A stretch of DNA of 64,000 nt, taken from positions 20,865,753-20,929,752 of the forward strand of contig NC_087151.1 of NCBI RefSeq assembly GCF_035594125.1, given 5' to 3'. This DNA is from Scylla paramamosain. Taxonomy: Eukaryota; Arthropoda; Malacostraca; Decapoda; Portunidae. The position numbers and the translations under genes are program-made. The notes under the pieces are model-generated. The model was not told the origin of the DNA. It searched no databases and saw nothing but the letters and a program-made list of their open reading frames with translations. This document shows, in pieces, positions 52,749-64,000 of the stretch; position 1 is the stretch's first letter, and each line of letters opens with the position of its first letter.

Positions 52749-53476
52749 TGGATAAAACAGAACAACTTCATCAAAAGAGTGTATTTTAAGTGTTTTTTTT
52801 ACGTCTTGTTAGATACCAAACCTACAAAATGCATGGAAAGCATCCTATATCGGGTAATGAAACAACATTACCAGAAACCTGTCATTTTCTTGTTTTGAGC
52901 ATACAAGGCACCAAAAAGCTAAAAGCATGAAACACATCTCATTTGGGAAAACTAAACATTACTAACAAATCATGTATTTTAAATGTTTTTGAGCCTCTTA
53001 CGTACCAAAACTCTAAAATACATGTAAAACACCATTTCTGGAGGAACAGAACAATATTACCAAAAAACTTGTGTTTAGGGTGTTTTCGAGTTTATTAGGT
53101 ACCAAAACCGCATATCAAATGCAAATTAGCTGATATGGGAAAATAAAACAATATTAACACAAATGTGTCTTATGAGTGTTTTTAAGGTTCTTAGGTTCTG
53201 AAATGCTAAAACTTATGAATATTTCCATATTTAGAAATGTAACATCATTTCCAAAAAAAATATATTTTACATGTTTTTCAGTTTATTAGGTACAAAATCG
53301 CAAACTAGCCAATATAAAGAAAAGAAAGAAATTGTATAATCAGAAACATTTGTTATGATTGTTTTTGATGTTCTTAGTTATCAGAACGCTAAAGCACATG
53401 AAAAGCTCTATACTGAGGAACAAAACAACAATAATTTTTATCTTAGGTACCAAAAAGCTAAAATGCATAAAAAAAA

Positions 53477-53610
<134 letters not shown>

Positions 53611-54515
53611 CGTACGTACGTACCAAAAACGCTAAAACGCATGCTAAATGTCCTTTTAGGAGAAACTAAACAACTTCACCAAAAAAGTGTATTTTTAGTT
53701 TATTTGCACCTGTTAATTACCAAAATGACGAAATGCATGGAAAGCACCCAATATGGGGATATGAAATGACATTATCAGAAACGTGTCATTTGCGTTTTTT
53801 TTAAGCATATTAGGCATAAAAACGCTAAAAAAAGGAAAAAAACCCTGTATTGGAAAACTAAAACAATGTTATCAAAATTGTGTCTTTTACTTTTTTTAAG
53901 CTTTTTATATACCAAAACTCTAAAATACGTGGAATATTACCCAAAACGTGTCTTCAATTTTTTTTCAGTTTCTTAGGTACTAAAACGGCATAACACATAC
54001 AAATTAGAAAATATAACGAAACTAAACCACAAACGTGTCTTATGAGTCTTTTTAAGATTCTTACGTGCAGACACGCTAAAACATATGAATATTAATCTAT
54101 GTTAGGTAACAGAATATCATTAACAAAAACCGTGTATTATGAGTATGATTCACCATATTAGTTACCAAAATGCAAAATACATACAAAGAACACATTCTGG
54201 AATAAGAGAATATTTTCAAAAATTTGTGTTTTAAGTGTTTTTTTTTCAGTTTGTTTGGTACCAAAACGACAAAAGACGTGGAAATTAGCCAATACAGGAA
54301 AACGAAACGATATAGTCACAAAAGTGTATTATCAATGTTTTTGAAGTTCCTATAGGTATGAAAACGCTAAAACACGTGAATAGTACTCTAAATTGAGAAA
54401 CAGAACACCATTACCAAAAAACGGGTATTATGAGACTTTCACAATGTTAAGTACCAAAACGCCAAAATGCATACAAAGAAACCTGTATTTTTATATCTAA
54501 TTTTATTTATTTATT

Positions 54516-57171
54516 TATTTTTTTTTTCATGTAGGAGAGACACTGGCCGAGGGCAACAAAAATCCAATGAAAAAAAATAATAAAAAAAAAAAGCCTACTG
54601 AGATGCCAGTCCCAGAAAGGGTTCAGAGCAGTAGTCAAAAACTGAAGGATAAGTGTCTTCAACCTCACCCTTGAAGGAATTCGTCATAGGAAGATGGAAA
54701 TGCAAAAGCAGGCAGGGAGTTCCAGAATTTACCAGAGAAAGGGATGAATGACTGAGAATGCTGGTTAACTCTTGTATTAGAGAGATGGACAGAATTGGGG
54801 TGGGAGAAAGAAGAAAGTCTTGTGCAGTGAGGCCGCGGGAGGAGGGGAGGTACGCAGTTAGCAAGATCAGAAGAGCAGTTAGCATGAAAATACCGGTAGA
54901 AGATAGTTAGAAATGCAACATTGCAGCGATGAGAGAGAGGCTGAATACAATCAGCTAGAGAAGAGGAGGTAATGAGACGAAAAGCTTTTGATTCCACCCT
55001 GTCTAGAAGAGCAGTATGAGTGGAACCCTCCCAGACATGTGAAGCATACTTCATACATGGACGGATAAGGCCCTTGTACAGAGTTAACAGCAGGGGGGGA
55101 GGGTTAGAAAAACTGGCGGAGACGTCTCAGAACGGCTAACTTTACAGAAGCTGTTTTAGCTAGAGATGAGGTGTGAGGTTTCCACTTCAGATTATAAGTA
55201 AAGGGCAGACCGAGGATGCTCAGTGTAGAAAAGGGGAACAGTTGAGTGTCATTGAGGAAGAAGGGATAGTTGTCTGGAAGGTTGTGTCAAGTTCATAAAT
55301 GGAGGAACTGGGTTTTTGAGGCACGGAAAAATACCAAATTTGCTCTGCCTCAATCAGAAATTTTAGAAAGATCAGAAGTCAGGCGTTGTGTGGCTTCCGT
55401 GCATGAAATGTTTACTTCTGAAGTCTATGGAAAGACGTGGAAAAGTGCAGGGTGTTATCATCAGCGTAGAAGTGAATAGGATAAGAAGTTTGGTCTAGAA
55501 GGTCATTGATGAATAATGAGAAGAGAGTGGGTGAAAGGAAAGTATCCAGAAGAGCACCACTGTTAATAGATTTAGAAGAACAGCTTTGTGCCAGATTCTA
55601 TCAAAAGCTTTTGATATATCCAAGGCAACAGCAAACGTTTCTTCCGGTTGAGCATAGATTCAAAGTCTTTAGATAGGCACGACGGTAGTCTGTGGGATTA
55701 GAACGGTCACCATTTTTAGGAACAGGTTGAATGTAGGCAAACTTCCAGCAAGAAGGAAAGGTAGATGTTGATAGACCGAGCTGAAAGAGTTTGAATAAGC
55801 AAGGTGCAAGCACGGAGGCACAGTTTCGGAGAACAATAGGAGGGACCCCATCAGGTCCATAAGCCTTCAGAGCATTTAGGCCAGCATGGAAAGCATCATT
55901 GCGAAGAATTTTAATAGGTAGCATGAAGTAGTCAGAGGGTGGAGGAGAGGAAGGAACAAGCCTTGAATCGTCCAAGGTAGAGTTTTTAGCAAAGGTTTAA
56001 GCGAAGAGTTCAGCTTTAGAGATAGATGTGATAGCAGTGGTGCCATCTGGTTGAAATAAAGGAGGGAAAGAAGAAGAAGCAAAGTTATTGGAGATATTTT
56101 TGGCTAGGTGCCAGAAGTCACAAGGGGAGTTAGATCTTAAAAAAAAATTTTGACACTTTCTGTTAATGAAGGAGTTTTTGTCTAGTTGGAGAACAGACTT
56201 TGCATGGTTCCGGGAAGAAATATAAAGTGCATGAGATTCTGGTGATGGAAGGCTTAAGTACCTGTGGTGGGCCACCTCTCTATCATATATAGCATATATA
56301 TAACACGAGAACAAGCTCTGTTAAACCAAGGTTTGCAAGGTTTAGGTCGAGAAAAGGAGGGAAGAATGTACGCCTCTATGCCAGACACTATCATCTCTGT
56401 TATGAGCTCGGCACACAATGACGGGTTTCTGACACGGAAGCAGTAGTCATTCCAAGGAAAATCAGCTAAATAGTCAGATCCCCCCAACTATCAGAGGCAA
56501 AACGACAGAGGCATCTTCGCTTAGGTGGATCCTGAGAAAAGATTGGAGCGAGAGGACAAGATACAAATATGAGATTGTGATCGGAGGAGTCCAATGGAGA
56601 AGAAAGGGTGACAGCATAATCAGGATTAGAGGTCAGGAAATGGTCAAGAATGTTAGGCGTATCTCCAAGACGGTCAGGAATACGAGTAGGGTGTTGCACC
56701 AATTGCTCTAGGTCGTGGAGGATAGCAAAGTTGAAGGCTAGTTCACCAGGATGGTCAGTGAAGGGAGAGGAAAGCCCAAGCTGTTGGTGAACATTGAAGT
56801 GTCCAAGAATGGAGATCGCTGCAAAAGGGAAGAGAGTCAGAATGTGCTCACTTTGGAAGTTTAGTCAAAGAATTTCTTATTGTCAGAGGAGTTAGGTGAG
56901 ATGTATACAGCACAGATAAATTTAGTTTGAGAGTGACTCTGTAGTCGTAGCCAGATAGTGGAAAACTCGGAAGATTTAAGAGCGTGGGTACAAGAGCCAT
57001 TGCGCACATACACGCAACATCCAGGGTTGGATTGAAAATGAGGATAGGGAAAATAGGAGGGAACAGAAAAGGGGCTACTGTCAGTTGCCTCAGACACCTG
57101 AGTTCAGTGAGGAAAAGAAGATGAGGTTTAAAAGAGAAAAGCTGGTGTTTTACAGATTGAACATTAGATTA
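54516..57171 (-). pseudogene. LINE relic, 5'-truncated, - strand, same family
   Basis: Reads on the - strand from the equivalent of intact position about 1,372 (aatctaatgttcaatctgt) to the 3' UTR and a tail (T-run at 54,516-54,528). Recognisable pieces are the endonuclease (56,861-57,097 and 56,466-56,702, with [11 protein letters not shown]), the linker (55,997-56,314), RT start (55,601-55,975, [14 protein letters not shown]) and the C-terminal region (54,665-55,054, [20 protein letters not shown]). Frameshifts separate them. About 120 bp including YGFRQGR is deleted near 55,640. Short matching flanks gaaacct (54,478-54,484 and 57,176-57,182) may be the target duplication. Its divergence is intermediate between the 29.3 kb and 48.5 kb copies. 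Confidence 0.93.
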
Positions 57172-59350
57172 GTATGAAACCTAACTACATTACCAAAAAC
57201 CTGTATTATGAAAGTATTGAACTTGTTAGGTACCAAACCGCCAAAATTCATGCGAAGCACACTATACTGGAAAAGAATACATTATCAAAAAACGTGGCTT
57301 TTGAGTGTTTTCAGCTACTTATATACCAAAACGATAAAACTCCTGCAAAACACCCTTTATAGAGATTAACCTCATCAAAATAGTGTATTTTGAGAGTTTT
57401 TGAGCTTGTTAGGTATCAAATCTCGAAAATGGTTGCAAAGCATCGTTTAAGGGTAATGAAACGACATTACGAGAAACGTGTTATTTGCTTGTTTATTTTT
57501 ATTTGATTTGTTTAGCAAATTAGGCACCAAAATGCTAAAAAGTATGGAAAAAACTCTATTTAGAAAACTAAACAACTTTAACAAATTGTGTCTTTTGAGC
57601 TTTTTTTAGCTTCTTACATAAGAAATCTTTAAAAATACATACAAAACACCTTGTCTGAAGAAACAGAACAGCATTACTAAAAACATGTGTTTTGGGTGTT
57701 TTTTTTTTTAGTTTATTAGGTACCAAAACACATGCAAATTATCTCAAACGTGTCATATGAGTGTTTTTTAAGGTTCTTAGATGTTGAAACGCTAAAGCAT
57801 ATGAATATTAATCAAAATTGAGGAAGAGAACATCATTACTACAAAACACCTTGTCTGAAGAAACAGAACAGCATTACTAAAAACATGTGTTTTGGGTGTT
57901 TTTTTTTTTAGTTTATTAGGTACCAAAACATATGCAAATTATCTCAAACGTGTCATATGAGTGTTTTTTAAGGTTCTTAGATGTTGAAACGCTAAAGCAT
58001 ATGAATATTAATCAAAATTGAGGAAGAGAACATCATTACTAAAAACTTGTATTTTGAATGTTATTCATCATTTTAGGTCCTAAATCGCCAAAATGCATAC
58101 AAAAACCATTTCTGAAAAAAAAGTATTTACAAAAATGTGTGTTTTAAGTGTTTTTCAGTTTGTTAAGTACCAAAACACCAAAACACTTGCAAAATATTAA
58201 TATGGGAAAAATGAATTATATAATCACAAACATGTGTTACGTGTGTTTTTGATGTTCTAATGTATCAGAAAGCTAAAACACGTGAATAAGAAACAGAACA
58301 GTATTTTTCACCATGTTAGGTACCAAAATGTCAAAATGCATGCAAACAAAAAAAAAAAAAACAGAACTACATTACCTGTATGATCAATGTTTTTTTTTTT
58401 TTATATTGTTAGATACCAAAACGCCAAAGTGCGTGAAAAGTACAATATATTGGAAAAGAACACAACTTTACCAAAAACGTTTCTTTTAACTTTTTTTTCG
58501 GATTATTACAAACCAAAACTCTAAAACGCATACTAAACACCCTTTTTGGAGAAACAGAACAACTTTATCAAAAAATATATTTTGAGTGTTTTAAGCTAGT
58601 TAGTTATTAAAGCCCCAAATGCGTGCAAAGCATCCTATATGGGATAAGGTAACAATATTACCAGAAACGTGTTATTTGCCTGTTTCTAAACATATTAGGC
58701 ACCTAAACGCTAAAAAGCATGGAAAACACCCTAAAATGGACAATTAAACAATGTTATCAAAATTGTGTCTTTCCAGTGTTTATGAGCTTTTTAGGTACCA
58801 AAACTCTAATATGCATCCAAAACACCCATTCCCGAGGAACAGGAAAACATTACCAAAAAGGTGTGCTTTTGAGTTTATTAGGTACGCCAAAACACATGCA
58901 AATTAGCCAATATTGGGAAACTAAATGATATTGTCAAAGACGTGTCGTATGAGTGTTTTTGAGTTTCTTAGGTGTTAAAACACTACAACATATGAATAAT
59001 ACTCAAAGTTGAGTAACAGAATATCATTAATAAAAATGTCTATTATGAAAGTGATACACCATATTAGCTACAAAATCTTAAATTTTTGGAGAAACATAAA
59101 ACGTTTGTTTTATTTATTTATTTTTTTCAAGTTTATAAGTACTAAAAGGCCAAAAAACATGCAAAGTAGCCAATATAAGGATACCAAAAGATATTATCAC
59201 AACCGAGTATTATGACTGTTCTTGATTTTGTTAGATATCAGAACTCTAAAACACGTGAATAATACTCTATACTGACAAACAAAACAACTTTATGAAAAAA
59301 AAAAAAAACGTATTATGAGTCTTATTATTGTACGTTAGGTACAAAAACGA
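57172..59350 (-). repeat. Satellite, 11-monomer family, - orientation (block 8, right)
   Basis: About 22 monomers in the same order as the left part (gagcatattagg-type at 57,510 and 58,685). It contains a 200 bp tandem duplication at 57,641-58,040. It ends near ggtacaaaaacgatgaaaaaa (59,355), where the sequence turns into the + strand version. Confidence 0.85.
57641..58040 (-). repeat. Very recent 200 bp tandem duplication
   Basis: acaaaacaccttgtctgaag begins at 57,641 and again at 57,841. The two 200 bp copies appear to differ at one base (aaaacacatgc versus aaaacatatgc). They span two monomers, including the tagttattagg-type linker and the aaggttcttagatgttgaaa linker. The near identity shows this part of the satellite still rearranges. 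Confidence 0.97.
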
Positions 59351-60840
59351 TGAAAAAAGGAACTTACTTTTTGGAAATGTTCTGTTTCTCCAGAAAAGTT
59401 CTTTGTATACATTTTTGGCGTTTTTGTACTTAATATGGTGAATGAGCCTCATAACACACACTTTTAGTAATAACGTTTTCTTTCTCAATATAGATTAATA
59501 TTTATTTGTGTTAGCGTCTCATCACCTAAAAACCGTAAAAAACTCTCATAAGACACGTGTGTGGAAATATCGCTTAGTTTCCCCATAATGGCCGATTTGT
59601 AAATGTCTAGGCGTTTTGGTATATAATGAACTGAAAAAAAAAAAACACTTAAAACACACATTATTGGTAATGTTGTTATGTTCCTCCGGACAGAGAGTTT
59701 TGCATGTATTTTAGAGTTTTGGTACGTAAGAAGCTCAAAAAAAAAAAAAACACTCAAGAAACACTTTATTTGTGAGATTGTTCTGTTTCTCCTTAAGGGA
59801 TGTTTTTTCATGAATTTTAGCGTTTTGATACGCAAAACCTGATAAAAAACATGTTTTTGGCAGTTGTTTTATTTTCTAATAAGATATCTTAAGATATCTT
59901 AAGATATCTAACTAAATAAAAAAAAACAGTCATAATGCAGGTTTTTGGTAATATAGATGTGTTTCTTAAGATAGGTATGTAGGTATATATGCATACAGGT
60001 AAGCATTTTGAAGTTTTCGCACCTATCATAGTGAATAAGATTCATAATTCATAACGCTTTTCTTAATGTTGTTCTGTTTCTGAATATAGAGTACTATTTT
60101 TGTGTTTTAGCGTCCTGATAGCTTTTGTTTGTGATTATTTCGTTTCGTTTCCCTATACTGGAACCTTTGCATAGGTTTTGGCATTTTCATATCTAACAAA
60201 AACACTTAAAATACACGTTTTTTTTTTTTTTAATATTGTATACTGATTTTTTTCATTTTATTTTATTTAATTTTTTTTCTCCAGAAAGGGTTCTTTCTAT
60301 GCATTTTGGCGTTTTGGTACGCAACATGGTGAATCACACTCATAATACACATTTCTGTAATGATGCTTTTTTTGCTCCCCCATTATAGAGGAATATTCAT
60401 AAGTTTTAGCGTTTCAGCACCGAAGAATCTTAAAAAAAACACTAACATAACTAACTAACTAACATAAGATAGATACGTTTGTGGTAATATCGTTTAGTTT
60501 CCTCATATGTGCTACATTGCATATGTTTAGGCGTTTTTGCACCTAATGAACTTAAAAACACTAAGTACACACGTTTTTGATAAAGTTATGTTCCTCCGGA
60601 ACATAACATTTTTGATACCTTAGAACATAAAAAAAAAAGAAAAAAAAAACATATACACGGTTGTGATTATATCGTTTCATTATATATGCTAATTTGCATG
60701 TATTTGGCAATTTCGTACCTAACAAGCTGAAAAACAATTAAAACTCTAGCTTCTGTAAATTAATTTATTTATTTTTTGTACCTATGAAACTGAAAATACT
60801 TAAAGCACACATTTTTGAAAAATGTTGTTCTCTTTCCCCA
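59351..60840 (+). repeat. Short + orientation satellite segment, 11-monomer family (block 9)
   Basis: About fifteen monomers in + orientation whose subtypes are the complements of block 8 (tatggtgaatgagcctcata, cataatggccgatttgtaaa, caacatggtgaatcacactc). It is thus an inverted piece of the same family. It includes a small palindromic decamer repeat at 59,881 and an (AACT)n patch near 60,440. Ends at 60,840, where ttctctttcccca meets agtacaaggccaaaatcc. Confidence 0.83.
59881..59909. repeat. Tandem palindromic decamer (aagatatctt), nearly 3 copies
   Basis: aagatatctt is repeated almost three times without spacing. Each unit is self-complementary, so the run can form alternative hairpins. It replaces the middle of a monomer. 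Confidence 0.95.
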
Positions 60841-63800
60841 AGTACAAGGCCAAAATCCATAGAAAGTACCCTATATTGGAAAGTAAAAGACATTAAGAGA
60901 AGCGAATTATGCGCATTTTTTTTTTAACTTCTTAGGTACAAAAAGGCGAAAAGGCGTTAATAGCACTCTGTATGGAGAAACGAAACACCATTGACAAAAA
61001 CTTATTTTTTTGTGTGTGTTTTGAACTATTTAAGTATCAAAACGCTAAAACTCAAATAACCCTTTATGGAGAAACAAAAGACATTCAGATAAGAGACATT
61101 TCAGATATGAGAGTTTTGAGCTTCTTAGGTACCAAAACGCGAAATCGCATCAGTAACACTCTATATCGAGAAAAAAGAACATAACCAAAAACTTGAATTT
61201 CAAGTGTTTTTCTTTTTTAGGTATCAAAAAATGCAAAAATGCTTGCAAAGTCAATTATATTAAGAAATTAAATGACATTACTATAAACATATTTTGAGTA
61301 TTTTTGTGCATGTTAAGCTCCAAAACTCTAAAAAAAAAAAAAAGTATGGAAAATCACCCAATATGTGAATATAAAAGAACTTTACCAAAAACTTATCTTT
61401 TTCGGCTTCTTACGTACCAAAACGCTAAAACGCATGCAAAACACCCTGTAAGAAGAAACAGAATAATATTACCAAAATAAAAAAAAAATTGAGTGTTTTG
61501 AGCTTGTTACGTACAAAAACGCCAAAATACATGGAAAGTACACTATATGAGGAAACGAAAGAATATTATGAGAAACGTTTATTATGAGTGTTTTTTACTT
61601 ATTATGTAACAAAACATGATAAAACATGAATAGCACTCTAAATGGAGAAACTGAACATTACTAAAATTTTTATTTTAGTGTATTTCACATGATTTAGGTA
61701 CCAAAACGCCAAAATGCATGCAAAGCACTCTATATGGCGAAAAGAAACAACATTTCCAGAAAAGTGCCTTTCGAGTGTTCATGAGCGTGTTAGGCAGCAA
61801 AACGCTAAAAAAAAAAAAAAAAATGGAAAACACTTTATATGGAAAAAGAAAACAAGATTACTAAAATCATGTCTTTTGAGTGTTTTGAACTATTTATGTA
61901 CCAAAACGATAAAACGCAGAGAAAACATCCCTTATGGAAAAACACAATAACGTTACCAAAAAAAAAAAAAAAGTTTTTTGAGTGGTTTTGCTCATGTTAC
62001 GTACAAAAAACGCGAAAAATGTGTAGAAAATATCCTATATGGGGAAACGAAAGGACATTATGAGAACCGTTTATTACTAGTGTTTTTTTTTAAGTTACCA
62101 AAACTCGATAGCACATGACACTCTATATGGAGAAACAGAACATTAACAAAAACGTGTATTTTAAATGTGTATCACATCTTTAGGTATCAAACAACCAAAA
62201 TGCATACAAAGCACATTAACTGGAGAAAGGAAACGAGATTTCAAAAAAATATATCTTTGACGAGTGTGCTAAGCACCATATCGCTTAAAAGCATGGAAAG
62301 GAACCTCTATGGGAAAAGAAAACAACATTACAAATAACGAATTTTTTCAGTCTTTTGAGGTACTTACGTACCAGAACGCTAAAACGGATGGAAAACAACC
62401 TTTTATAGCGAAACAGAATAACATTACTAAAAATCAATACCTTGTGTGTTTTTTTAGCTTGTTACGTAGAAAAAGCCATAATGCAAGCAAAATACTCTAC
62501 ATGGGGAAACGAAAAGACATTACGAGAAACGTGTATTATGAATTTTTGGGCTTTTTAGGTAACAAAATGCTAAAACGCATGAGTAGGACTTTATACGGAG
62601 AAAAAAGAACAACGCTACAAAAAAGAGTATTTTGAGGGCATTTCACATTGTTAGGTATCAAAACGCCAAAATGCATGTAAAGCACTTTTTATAAGAAAAG
62701 GAAAAGAAATTTCCACAAACGTGTCTTTTGACTGTTTATGAGCGTGCTAGGCACCAAAATGAGTAAAAAAAACATGGAAAACACCCTATATGGGAAAGCA
62801 AAATATCATTACCAAAAACGATTCTTTTCATTTTTTTTTAGCTACTTTCGTAGGAAACGCATGAAAACACCTCATATGTACCATAATAAAATAAATTTAC
62901 CAAAATCGTGTATTTTGAGTGTTTTTCAGCTTGTCACGTAGAGAAATACCAAAAAGCATGGAAACTACTGCATATAGGGCAATGAAAAGACATTATTAGA
63001 ATCATGCATTATTATTATTATTATTGTTATTATTATTACTATTAATATAGGTAAGAAAACGCGAAAACTGTTAATAGCACTCTATATGGAGAAAAGGAAA
63101 AAAAACATTACGAAAAACGTGTATTTTTATTGTTTTTTACATTTTTTTTGTACCAAAACGCAGAAATGTATGCAGAAATGTATATAGAAATGCTTCCCCT
63201 TATATGTGGAAAAGAAAAGACATTACAAGAAACATATCTGTTTAGTGTTTTCCTGGATATTAGGCACCAAAACGCTAAACAGCATGGAAAGCACCATATA
63301 TGGAATCAGAAAACAACCTAACTAAAAACAAGTATTTTGTGCGATTTTAACTACTTACGTAAAAAAACACCAAAATATAAAGGAAAGGACATTACGAGAA
63401 CCGTGTATTTTGAGTGTTTTGAGCTTCTTAGGCACCAAAAACGCTAAAAAGCCTGAATAGCACTCTATAAGAAGAAAGAGAACATTACCAAAAACGTCCA
63501 TTTTGAGCGTGTTTCTCATTCTTAGGTACGAAAACGCCAAAATGCACGCAAAACGCACTATATGGGGAAAGGCAACGAGATTTGGAAAAAAAAAAACATG
63601 TCTTTTGAGTATTTATGAGCGTGCTACGAACCATAACGCTAAAAAGTATGGAAAGCAAACTATATGGGAAAACAAACCAACATTACCAAAAAAGTCAGTA
63701 GTTTTTTAACCAAAACGCTAAGACGTTTGTAAAGCACCCTTTATAAGGAAAGACAAACTATTACAAAAATATTAGTAATCTGAGTTTTTGAGCTTGTTAC

Positions 63801-64000
63801 GTAGAAAAATGCCAAAATGCGTCCAAAGTATCCTGTATAAGGAAACGAAATGACATTACGAGAAACATGTATTATAATTTTTTTTCTTAGATATCTAAAC
63901 ACTAAAATGCATGAAAAGCACTCTATATTTTAGGTCTCAAAGCGCTAAAACGGATGAATAGCATTCCATATGTAGAAACAAAACAATATTACCAAAAACG
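60841..64000 (-). repeat. Satellite, pentameric family, - orientation (block 10)
   Basis: The pentameric family returns. The M5 marker (tagcactctatatggag or a variant) lies at about 60,959, 61,152, 61,631, 62,115, 62,583, 63,072, 63,455 and 63,955. Spacings are mostly 470-500 bp, with one of about 190 and one of about 385 where monomers were lost. A short (ATT)n tract at 63,009-63,045 replaces part of a monomer. The block continues beyond the window. Reading frames of 60-108 codons here are satellite artefacts. Confidence 0.87.

Noticed and set aside
55270..55479. 69-codon + strand frame
   Set aside because: It is antisense to the LINE relic at 54,516-57,171, whose - strand matches the intact RT.

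Overview
This is a eukaryotic, AT-rich, gene-poor repeat region, not a prokaryotic locus. Almost all of it is a diverged satellite DNA with a monomer of about 95 bp. Each monomer carries an internal ccatata(g) segment and ends in a box like gcgttttggtaccta. Non-LTR retrotransposons (LINEs), long (AT)n arrays and other microsatellites interrupt it. The LINE proteins have the single-ORF endonuclease + reverse transcriptase layout that I associate with copies usually labelled 'mobile element jockey' in decapod crustacean genomes. Long d(AT)n tracts are a classic feature of crab DNA. A decapod, perhaps a crab, is therefore my best guess, but it is an inference.

The satellite has higher-order structure. 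In most blocks five monomer types (M1-M5, told apart by their linkers gtacgtaac, gtacgtaag, gtgcctaac, gtacctaac+aatgtg and gtacctaag) follow each other in fixed order, giving a period of about 480 bp. Two other blocks have larger periods. Positions 16,290-23,423 hold a tandem array with a 1.06-1.15 kb period of about 11 monomers, seen as seven marker copies. Positions 43,090-60,840 hold a different 11-monomer arrangement of about 1.05 kb. Satellite orientation flips seven times, near 4,878, 9,230, 13,700, 16,285, across 40,700-43,090, near 59,350 and near 60,840. Below, '+' for satellite means the strand that reads gcgttttggtaccta.

Layout: satellite + with one full-length, apparently intact LINE (979-4,297); satellite - (4,879-9,230); + (9,235-13,690); - (13,715-16,278); the 1.1 kb array + (16,290-23,423); a CR1-like LINE fragment - (23,424-24,790); satellite + to 40,699 with LINE relics at 25,717-28,104, 29,348-29,916 and 37,241-39,572; a microsatellite cluster with a little unique sequence (40,700-42,440), including a possible cysteine-rich exon on the - strand; a LINE 3' piece - (42,441-42,973); the second 11-monomer satellite - (43,090-59,350) with two degraded LINEs; a short + segment (59,351-60,840); and pentameric satellite - to the end.

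Positions 24,791-29,347 and 35,515-40,951 are two copies of one segmental duplication. They share a LINE relic with the same ends and the same stop codons. Apart from the LINE ORF at 1,222-4,182 and the weak exon candidate near 41.5 kb, I see no host gene, tRNA, rRNA, CRISPR array or other functional RNA. Block boundaries were read by eye and are good to about 20 bp.
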